From: Natrinema salifodinae
GTDB taxonomy: Archaea; Halobacteriota; Halobacteria; Halobacteriales; Natrialbaceae
Length of the DNA: 64,000 nucleotides
Assembly (NCBI RefSeq): GCF_900110455.1
Contig: NZ_FOIS01000002.1
Span: 806,001 to 870,000 of the forward strand
Reading direction: 5' to 3'
Notes under the pieces: generated by a model
The model's database searches: none
What the model was told of the DNA's origin: nothing
What the model saw: the letters and a program-made list of their open reading frames with translations, nothing else
Program-made: the position numbers and the translations under genes
Shown: one piece after another, positions 58,305 through 64,000 of the stretch
How positions within the stretch are numbered: the stretch's first letter is position 1
How the letters are laid out: each line of letters starts with the position of its first letter

Positions 58305-59795
58305 ATGTCACCTAACCTCTCGATCGAAGCCGACTGGAACGAACTCTACATCGGCGGCGACTGGGTCCCCTCCGAGAGCGGCGAGGAGATCGCGGTCACG
58401 GACCCCTCGACACGCGAGGAGATCGCGCGCGTCCCGGCCGGCGTCGAATCGGACGTCGATGCCGCCTACGAGGCCGCCGCCGAGGCCCAGAAGGAGTGGC
58501 AGGAGACGCCGCCGATCGAACGCGAGCAGATCGCCCAGAGCTACGCGCAGCTACTCCAGGAGCGCAAAGACGAGATCATCGAGCTGCTGTCCCGCGAGGC
58601 CGGCGGCACGCGGATCATGGGCGAGACGTCCGTCCAGATCTCGTCGGACCAGGCGGCCGAGGCGGCCACGTTCCCGCGGCGGATGAAGGGCGAGCAGGCC
58701 GACTCGAACGTTCCGGGAAAGGAGAACCTCGTTCGCCGCGTTCCGCAGGGCGTCGTCACGGTGATCTCGCCGTGGAACTTCCCGCTGAATCTCTCGGGAC
58801 GGGCCATCGGGCCGGCGCTCGCCACCGGGAACGCGGTCGTGCTCAAGCCCGCGACGAACACGCCCATCACGGGCGGGTTGCTCATCGCGAAGCTGTACGA
58901 GGAGGCGGGGCTGCCGGACGGGCTGATCAACGTCGTGACCGGCCACGGCTCCGACATCGGGGATCGGGTGGTGAGCCACCCCGAGAGCGACGTCGTCGCC
59001 TTCACCGGCTCGACGCCGGTCGGTCGCGGGGTCGCCGCCGCGGCCGGCGAGAACCTCTCCGTGGCGGCGATGGAGCTGGGCGGCAACAACGGCCACATCG
59101 TCACCGCGGACGCCGACGTGGACGCGGCGGTCGATTCGGGCACCTTCGGTTCGTTCGTCCACCAGGGCCAGGTCTGCATCTCGATCAACCGCCATATCGT
59201 CCACGAGGACGTCTACGACGAGTACGTCGAGAAGCTGACCGAGCGCGCCGAGTCGCTGCCGGTCGGCAGCGTCCACGATCCGGACACGGTCGTCGGGCCG
59301 ATCATCGACGAGAGCCAGCGCGACGAGATGCTCGGCTACGTCGAGGAGACGGTCGACGCCGGTGCGACGCTCGAGACCGGCGGCGAGACGGTCGAGGTAG
59401 ACGGCGTCGACGACTCGTTAGTGGTCGCGCCGACGGTGCTCTCGGACGTGACCAACGAGATGTCCGCCGCGTGTTTCGAGCACTTCGGCCCCATCGCGCC
59501 GGTCATCCCGTTCTCCGATATCGAGGAGGCGATCGAGATCCACGACGACACCGAGTACGGTCTCTCGGGGTCGGTCCACGCCGGCGACGTGGGAACGGGC
59601 CTGCAGATCGCCGAGCGACTGGACACCGGGATGGTCCACGTCAACGACCAGCCGGTCAACGACGAGGCTCACGTCCCGTTCGGCGGGACGAAGGCCTCCG
59701 GCGTCGGCGGCTACAACAGCACCGACATCATGGACGAGGTCACCGAGAAGAAGTGGATCTCACTGCAACACGACGAGCGGGAGTATCCGTTCTGA
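58305..59795 (+). CDS. NAD(P)-dependent aldehyde dehydrogenase
   Basis: A 496-aa ALDH-superfamily enzyme oxidising an aldehyde to the acid. The general base Glu is in M-E-L-G-G-N-N-G near 254 and the catalytic Cys in G-Q-V-C-I-S near 288. V-I-S-P-W-N-F-P-L near 155 and F-T-G-S-T-P-V-G near 232 bind cofactor. H-V-P-F-G-G-T-K-A-S-G-V-G near 455 is the C-terminal signature. The substrate is unknown (benzaldehyde/vanillin-like members share these features). It could act with the dehydrogenases at 40-50 kb. Confidence 0.9.
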   Translation: MSPNLSIEADWNELYIGGDWVPSESGEEIAVTDPSTREEIARVPAGVESDVDAAYEAAAEAQKEWQETPPIEREQIAQSYAQLLQERKDEIIELLSREAGGTRIMGETSVQISSDQAAEAATFPRRMKGEQADSNVPGKENLVRRVPQGVVTVISPWNFPLNLSGRAIGPALATGNAVVLKPATNTPITGGLLIAKLYEEAGLPDGLINVVTGHGSDIGDRVVSHPESDVVAFTGSTPVGRGVAAAAGENLSVAAMELGGNNGHIVTADADVDAAVDSGTFGSFVHQGQVCISINRHIVHEDVYDEYVEKLTERAESLPVGSVHDPDTVVGPIIDESQRDEMLGYVEETVDAGATLETGGETVEVDGVDDSLVVAPTVLSDVTNEMSAACFEHFGPIAPVIPFSDIEEAIEIHDDTEYGLSGSVHAGDVGTGLQIAERLDTGMVHVNDQPVNDEAHVPFGGTKASGVGGYNSTDIMDEVTEKKWISLQHDEREYPF

Positions 59796-60162
59796 GGAGG
59801 GGCCTCTCTTCGGCTATTGGTCGCGTTGGTTAATCGGACGATTTCGTGGGCTCAGTTAGATCGACCAGGCGGCTCCTGCGCTACTACTGTGTCGGAGTCG
59901 CCGACGCCTGGCCGTCACTCCTCACTCGTCATCGCCGCCGTCGCCGGCACCGGTCTCGTCGGCGAGCGCTCCGACACGGTGGCTATCTCGACCGCCGTCT
60001 GGCGTCTGCCAGACCGTCGAGACCGTATAACCAGAACAACGTCGTTCCCCGAGTGCCGCCAGGCGTCGAGCATCTCCTGAGCGACTCGGCGCGCGTTCTC
60101 GACGTAATCGGCCGTCCCTCTCGAGTCTCCGCGAAGGCGCTTAATATACTACGCGGTGGCAA
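59796..60162. other. gene-free spacer before the toxin-antitoxin pair
   Basis: No convincing frame or RNA is seen in about 370 bp. The last part becomes AT-rich (ttaatatact at 60141), which is promoter material for the next gene. Confidence 0.3.
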
Positions 60163-60170
60163 ACTATATC
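60163..60170 (+). promoter_or_regulatory. TATA box candidate of the antitoxin gene
   Basis: actatatc lies 25-32 bases before the ATG at 60195. A second AT patch at 60141-60150 is also possible. Confidence 0.4.
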
Positions 60171-60194
60171 CTGTCGCAGCCCGGTGTTCTAGCT

Positions 60195-60722
60195 ATGGGT
60201 TCGGGTGAGCCTCCAGAGCAGCCGCCTGGATTGGCCGACGAATGGGGTGCCCAGAAAGACCAGCAGTCGACCAGAGAGCGCATCTACGGCGTGGCACTCC
60301 AACTGTACGAGCCAACGCGTGTCGCGGCCGTCGCAGACCAGGCTAACGTCTCGAAGGAGACCGCTCGCGAGTATCTCAAATGGTTCGCGGAGATCGGGAT
60401 GGTGACCCAAGACGCTGAATCGCCCGCTCTGTTCAGCCGAAACGAAGCGTACTTCGAATGGCGACGCATCCAGCGTCTCCAGACGCAATCTCTCGAAGAG
60501 TTAGAACGGGAATTGGAGCACCTCGTCGCGAAAGAACGCGACTATCGCGACCGATACGACGCCGACGGACCTGGGGATGTCGACGCGCTCGAGCACGCCG
60601 ACTACGCCGATCTCGAGTCGGTGTGGATGGACCTCCAGGAGTGGCGGACGGTCCGACGGCGGATTCGCGAACTCGAGCACGCCCGACAGAACCGAAACGG
60701 GAGCGCACACGCTCCGGCGTGA
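60195..60722 (+). CDS. HTH protein, putative antitoxin (DUF7342-like)
   Basis: A 175-aa protein with an N-terminal helix-turn-helix (R-I-Y-G-V-A-L-Q-L ... V-A-A-V-A-D-Q-A-N-V-S-K-E-T-A-R-E-Y-L-K-W), then a coiled-coil region rich in Arg and Glu (L-E-E-L-E-R-E-L-E-H-L-V-A-K-E-R-D). I recall it as a haloarchaeal family (DUF7342) often next to TumE-type toxins. It would bind DNA and autoregulate. The downstream gene begins nine bases after its stop. The ATG at 60195 is preferred over a GTG at 60156. Confidence 0.75.
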   Translation: MGSGEPPEQPPGLADEWGAQKDQQSTRERIYGVALQLYEPTRVAAVADQANVSKETAREYLKWFAEIGMVTQDAESPALFSRNEAYFEWRRIQRLQTQSLEELERELEHLVAKERDYRDRYDADGPGDVDALEHADYADLESVWMDLQEWRTVRRRIRELEHARQNRNGSAHAPA

Positions 60723-60731
60723 GTCTGAGAG

Positions 60732-61163
60732 ATGACGAGTGACGGGAAGCCACTCGACGAAGCGCTGTTGCGCGAGGTCGCTCGCCGACTCGGGTCACTG
60801 ACGTTGATCGACACCGTCCGCGTGTTCCCACAGCAAAAGCCGGCGTCGGTCGTCGCGACGTTCGATTCGGTGTACTATCCTGACGAGATACGGCGCGTCG
60901 AACTCGAACTTCGCGCGTACCAAAACGACGATTTCAACGTGATCTATCGCGAGGTCAGGTCCGGTGAGGACTGGATGGCGAGGTGGGATCGCCACGACAA
61001 TCCGCACAATTCTCGAGATCACTATCATCGGCCACCACGTGCTCGAACGGAGGATGCAGTGGACAACGCGTATCCGACCGACTTATTCGACGTTGTAGAG
61101 GAGATCTTAGCCGAAATCGATTCTCGCCTCGGAGAGGTGTGGGACCACACGGAGGAAGAGTAA
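60732..61163 (+). CDS. tumE: TumE-family toxin (DUF6516-like)
   Basis: A 143-aa protein. T-L-I-D-T-V-R-V-F-P-Q-Q-K-P-A-S-V-V-A-T-F-D-S-V-Y-Y-P-D near 24, V-E-L-E-L-R-A-Y-Q-N-D-D-F near 57, W-M-A-R-W-D-R-H-D-N-P-H-N near 82 and H-Y-H-R-P-P near 97 fit the TumE/DUF6516 pattern, which includes an R-W-D-N-x-P-H motif. TumE proteins are toxins paired with an HTH antitoxin. It is co-transcribed with the upstream gene. The pair sits beside the 3' end of tRNA-Pro, a usual insertion point for mobile DNA. Confidence 0.8.
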   Translation: MTSDGKPLDEALLREVARRLGSLTLIDTVRVFPQQKPASVVATFDSVYYPDEIRRVELELRAYQNDDFNVIYREVRSGEDWMARWDRHDNPHNSRDHYHRPPRARTEDAVDNAYPTDLFDVVEEILAEIDSRLGEVWDHTEEE

Positions 61164-61367
61164 TCGCCACCGTGCCGGTCCATTGACGAGCATACACCTA
61201 CTGCGGAAAGGAAGACCCTGTACTACTTCTGGTTCCGGACTCGAACTTGGCGACTCTCCGAGACGCGCTTACTGCGGTACACGCGTCTCATCTGCTGAAT
61301 CTGTGCGGTTGCCCTTCCCGTAACACAGACTACTCGCTCCGCTCCTCAGATTGCGATGCGGGAGAAG

Positions 61368-61440
61368 TGGGCCGGCGCGAATTCGAATCGCGGTTACGGC
61401 CACCCGAAGGCCGAAGGATACCAAGCTACCCCACCGGCCC
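61368..61440 (-). tRNA. tRNA-Pro (anticodon CGG)
   Basis: A complete cloverleaf folds by hand on the minus strand. The acceptor stem pairs GGGCCGG with CCGGCCC, with discriminator A. The D-arm contains A14, G15, G18-G19 and A21. The anticodon stem pairs CGGCC with GGCCG around the loop TTCGGGT (anticodon CGG), and the T-arm pairs CGCGA with TCGCG around TTCGAAT. No intron and no encoded CCA are seen. G15 makes it a possible archaeosine substrate, and the TTCGAAT T-loop is a possible TrmY target at position 54. Confidence 0.95.
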
Positions 61441-61525
61441 GCATTCGAAGGGAGTGCGTCCGGTCCTTTAACGCTTCCGAATCCGAAGTCGGATCGCCGC
61501 CAGGCGCGCCGACGCCCGACCCGCG

Positions 61526-62128
61526 TTAGAACTGTTCGTAGCCCTCGGTGTCCAGGTAGTGGTGTGCAATCGTGATCGCCTGGTCCGCGTGCAACAACTG
61601 CGGCCCGAGCCGGAGTCGCCGGTCGGCGACGTCCGAGAGCAGCGCCGCTTCGTCGTCGGTGAAGTCCTGGTGGTCCGAGAGCACGAAGATCGGATCCGCG
61701 AGTGCCGTCGGGTCGACGTCGGCCGCCGCGTCGCCGTCCTCGTGGAGCTGGACGACCGTGCCGTCGGCGGCGAGTTCCTCGAGCGTGGCCTCGAATCCGC
61801 GGCGGTAGACCTCGATGCCGGGGCTGGGTTCGGCCGGGAGCGCGCCGATGGCCTCGTCGCGGTGCTCGAGAGCCTTGCGGACCAGCGCGGCGGTGCTGCG
61901 CTCGTCGGGGTTGAGCCGCTGGAGGTCGCTGCCGTCGAAGACGATGGTGAGTTCGTCTTGGGCGATCAGGTGCACTCGAACGTCCTCCCGAATGCCGTGA
62001 GAGGTGACGAAGGAGGCGGTGATCGACCGACAGAGCGCGTCGAGGCGACCGGCCCCGCCCGCGAGGTCGTCCAGCGAGAAATCGGGGTCCGTCGGGACGT
62101 CGTGACCGATGAGCACGAACTGGCGCAT
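61526..62128 (-). CDS. trmY: tRNA (pseudouridine(54)-N(1))-methyltransferase
   Basis: TrmY methylates pseudouridine-54 of archaeal tRNAs to m1-pseudouridine. The 200-aa SPOUT protein starts M-R-Q-F-V-L-I-G-H-D-V-P-T-D. It continues D-L-A-G-G-A-G-R-L-D-A-L-C-R near 21, S-H-G-I-R-E-D-V near 43, and has the cofactor knot P-I-F-V-L-S-D-H-Q-D-F near 145 and L-R-L-G-P-Q-L-L-H-A-D-Q-A-I near 172. It lies 85 bp upstream of tRNA-Pro on the same strand. Confidence 0.93.
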   Translation of the reverse strand: MRQFVLIGHDVPTDPDFSLDDLAGGAGRLDALCRSITASFVTSHGIREDVRVHLIAQDELTIVFDGSDLQRLNPDERSTAALVRKALEHRDEAIGALPAEPSPGIEVYRRGFEATLEELAADGTVVQLHEDGDAAADVDPTALADPIFVLSDHQDFTDDEAALLSDVADRRLRLGPQLLHADQAITIAHHYLDTEGYEQF

Positions 62129-62212
62129 ACCGGGAGAAGGACGGCCGGCGGGATAGCCGCCACGATTCGGCGGTGGCGGGCCGGTCGGGACCGCCCGCGA
62201 TCGGGATCGAGA

Positions 62213-62770
62213 TCAGGAGCCGACGCCCAGTCGCCTGGCGATCGAAGCGCGCACGAGACCGAGCCCCGGCGCGCCGTCGCGGTACCAGGCGATGGCGGCG
62301 ACGGCCAGCAGGCCGAACTGGAGCCACTCGTAGGGCCCCATGGCGTAGTAGTGGAGGAACGCGTCGAGGATGCCGGCGACGGGGTCCTCCGGCGGCTGCT
62401 CGACCGCGGGCCACAGGAGGTAGGCCGCGTAGGCGAACTCGCCGGAGAAGACCGCGGGCGGGATATCGGCGAGGAGGTGCGAGCAGTAGCCGAGGAGGAA
62501 GGCGACGCCGACCGGGCGGCGGTCGAGCCGGTCCGCGAGGACGAGCACGGCCGGGACGAGCAGCGCGACGACGAACAGCGAGTGCGCGAGGGTCCGACCG
62601 CCGGGGAGGATTCCGAAGTTCCACGCGAGCGGCTTATCGATCAGATCGGGCGTCTGCGAGCCGATCGCGACCGCGATCGCCGGAATCGCGCGCGGCGTGC
62701 GGCCGAACCGACGGTGCGTAACGATGGTGTACAGCAGGTACGCGACGGCGAGGTGTCCCCAAGGCCACAT
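62213..62770 (-). CDS. DUF457-type membrane protein (putative metal-dependent hydrolase)
   Basis: A 185-aa membrane protein. W-P-W-G-H-L-A-V-A-Y-L near residue 3, S-Q-T-P-D-L-I-D-K-P near 38, R-T-L-A-H-S-L-F near 60, and Y-C-S-H-L-L-A-D near 95 give the His/Asp set of the DUF457/YdjM family, thought to be metal-dependent membrane hydrolases. About five helices. Start at M-W-P-W-G; longer frames upstream lack conservation. Confidence 0.82.
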   Translation of the reverse strand: MWPWGHLAVAYLLYTIVTHRRFGRTPRAIPAIAVAIGSQTPDLIDKPLAWNFGILPGGRTLAHSLFVVALLVPAVLVLADRLDRRPVGVAFLLGYCSHLLADIPPAVFSGEFAYAAYLLWPAVEQPPEDPVAGILDAFLHYYAMGPYEWLQFGLLAVAAIAWYRDGAPGLGLVRASIARRLGVGS

Positions 62771-62879
62771 CCTCCGGCGATTCACCGGACGCGGGTATAG
62801 GGGCTTCGACTCGGGGCCTACCGGTGCGTTGCATAGGCATGGCCAACCGTTTCCCCCGCTTCCGGTATGCAATGACTAT

Positions 62880-63065
62880 ATGGCGAAATCAGAGTCGTCG
62901 CAGTCAGGCGGTCACCGACAGTTGCTCGCGATCCTTGAGGGACGGTCCTGTCCGAACTGCCCCGACGGCGAACTCGAGCGGGGCACGTACAAGGACAACC
63001 AGGCCGTCCTCTGTAACAGCTGCGGGACGCCGCAGGTTCAGGTCTGGCCGACGTCGCTCGACTGA
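62880..63065 (+). CDS. HVO_A0556-like zinc-finger protein
   Basis: A 61-aa protein with two CxxC pairs, S-C-P-N-C-P near residue 24 and L-C-N-S-C-G near 45, after a helix R-Q-L-L-A-I-L-E-G-R. It ends Q-V-W-P-T-S-L-D. It resembles the HVO_A0556 zinc-finger family I recall. Role unknown. The ATG at 62880 lies after an AT-rich patch (caatgactat). Confidence 0.72.
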   Translation: MAKSESSQSGGHRQLLAILEGRSCPNCPDGELERGTYKDNQAVLCNSCGTPQVQVWPTSLD

Positions 63066-63237
63066 CGATCCCCGGCGAGCGATCGGGATCGAGCGCGACG
63101 CTGGTACCGCGCCGACACGAGACGACACACGGTTTTTCGACGCATTCAGGCCGCTGTGGGTATCCTGAACCCGATCGAAAGTCCGCGGTGTCGCGTCCGC
63201 GCCGACGGCGGGGACCCGAAAAGTGAGGACCCGGCGG

Positions 63238-63426
63238 TCACCGCGACCGCGATGCCTGATAGTCGTGGCCGACGACGAGGGCGAGGACGTTGATCGCGAG
63301 GAGGCCGACGAACAGCGAGAGGCGACTCATCGAGTCGATCCCGGCGGCGATGACGGGTACGTAAACGATCGGCAGCACGGTGGCGATCCAGAAGCCGACG
63401 GCGGTGACGGAGCGGGTCAGGTGCAT
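63238..63426 (-). CDS. small two-helix membrane protein paired with DUF7511-like gene
   Basis: A 62-aa membrane protein with helices G-F-W-I-A-T-V-L-P-I-V-Y-V-P-V-I-A-A-G near residue 10 and L-S-L-F-V-G-L-L-A-I-N-V-L-A-L-V-V-G near 36, ending D-Y-Q-A-S-R-S-R. It starts nine bases after the stop of the DUF7511-like gene, so the two form an operon. Function unknown. Confidence 0.7.
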   Translation of the reverse strand: MHLTRSVTAVGFWIATVLPIVYVPVIAAGIDSMSRLSLFVGLLAINVLALVVGHDYQASRSR

Positions 63427-63435
63427 CGGCACTGG

Positions 63436-63627
63436 CTAGCGCATCGTCTCGAGGTTGACGAACGAGTCGTCGTAGGCCGAAATCCAGGCGGTCTGCATCT
63501 CGTCCTCGCTGGCGTCACGAGGAAACATCGCACACTCGTCGGGAGCGTCAGGGTTTTCGATCGTGACGTGGTCCAGTGCGATTCTTGATTCCTCGCCGTC
63601 GGGCGGGTGGATATCGGCGTCGGTCAT
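63436..63627 (-). CDS. DUF7511-like small protein (copy 2)
   Basis: A 63-aa protein with the core D-H-V-T-I-E-N-P-D-A-P-D-E-C-A-M-F-P-R-D and T-A-W-I-S-A-Y-D-D-S-F-V-N-L-E-T-M-R. The positions of Cys, Pro, Trp and the closing V-x-L-x-x-x-R match the protein at 54071-54310. First gene of a two-gene operon with a small membrane protein, suggesting a membrane-linked pair. Confidence 0.72.
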   Translation of the reverse strand: MTDADIHPPDGEESRIALDHVTIENPDAPDECAMFPRDASEDEMQTAWISAYDDSFVNLETMR

Positions 63628-63921
63628 TGCGGTATCAGGCGCCGGGTACTCGCGCCGAGAACTGCTACAACATTCGATACTATTGTTATCGACATGCTAA
63701 TGCGACGAACTCGGTCGATAGCGTCCGATTCCGAGTTGATTCAGCCGATATAATCGCTCGAAAAAGAACTCGATTGAATTTGACGTGTACGGTTCCGATA
63801 CGGAGCGAATCGGTTGTCGGCCGAGGCGAACAAGACAACGTAATGACTCGTTTCGAACGGTTTTCTCCGGTCGACGGCCGGCCTGGTTCGAGCGCACGGC
63901 GCTCGGAACGAACCGGCAATC

Positions 63922-64000
63922 CTAGGCCGAGAGCGAGGGACGCTTCCCGAGGGTCAGGTCTCTGGTGATCGTCCGATCGCCGCGCCGGAGCCGAAGCGTG
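63922..64000 (-). CDS. 3' end of a gene running off the window
   Basis: The minus strand from the window edge reads T-L-R-L-R-R-G-D-R-T-I-T-R-D-L-T-L-G-K-R and stops with TAG at 63922. Codon use is strongly coding-like. The fragment is too short to name. Confidence 0.55.
   Translation of the reverse strand, partial: TLRLRRGDRTITRDLTLGKRPSLSA

Overview
The window is high-GC DNA (mostly about two-thirds G+C by eye) encoding strongly acidic proteins. Several families here are typical of halophilic archaea: HalOD1 domains, bacterio-opsin-activator (HTH_10) regulators, PGF-CTERM surface proteins, Tat-dependent secreted proteins, SAMP/MoaD-like modifiers, archaeosine tRNA enzymes, TrmY and Orc1/Cdc6. 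The best reading is a chromosomal segment of a member of Halobacteria, probably Natrialbales (Haloterrigena/Natrinema-like). The genus is an inference. Family names were recalled from motifs and not searched.

Layout. 0-5 kb: housekeeping and purine metabolism (purU, purS, purQ) with small unknowns. 4.9-15.1 kb: three enzymes of archaeosine (G+15) synthesis (RaSEA, TgtA, ArcS), interspersed with two large secreted proteins, an Lrp regulator and a TRAM-domain protein. 15-24 kb: microproteins, a luciferase-like oxidoreductase, a response-regulator/Bat signalling pair beside a frameshifted histidine-kinase relic, a VOC protein, an Orc1/Cdc6 gene followed by 1.3 kb without genes, and a GNAT enzyme. 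24.9-30.2 kb: an AT-richer stretch with a chemotaxis transducer and secreted proteins, possibly acquired. 31-38 kb: molybdenum/tungsten-cofactor genes (MoaD-like, a possible MoaD-related C-terminal domain protein, mobA) around a formate dehydrogenase, plus azlCD. 38-40 kb: a CobW metallochaperone and small metal-binding proteins.

40.5-49.6 kb is the most interesting part. It holds a three-gene operon (unknown 309-aa protein, PQQ quinoprotein dehydrogenase, Tat-exported two-domain cupredoxin). On one side are a formaldehyde-dehydrogenase-like zinc alcohol dehydrogenase and a GlcG/HbpS protein. On the other is an aldehyde:ferredoxin oxidoreductase. The quinoprotein carries the vicinal Cys pair, the Glu/Asn/Asp active-site set and the Asp-Tyr-Asp motif associated with lanthanide-dependent enzymes. 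With the formate dehydrogenase at 34-37 kb and an aldehyde dehydrogenase at 58 kb, the window could encode alcohol to aldehyde to acid (or C1) oxidation.

49.6-64 kb: a degraded Bat-family gene, a second copy of a secreted sequon-rich pentad-repeat protein (its sister is at 6-8 kb, 44 kb away, with a matching promoter element), NUDIX, PadR, acetolactate synthase plus aldehyde dehydrogenase, a TumE-type toxin-antitoxin pair beside tRNA-Pro(CGG), trmY, and several small membrane and zinc proteins. Themes that recur across the window are sequon-rich acidic linkers, zinc microproteins, and paired-hairpin inserts inside two Mo/W enzyme genes.
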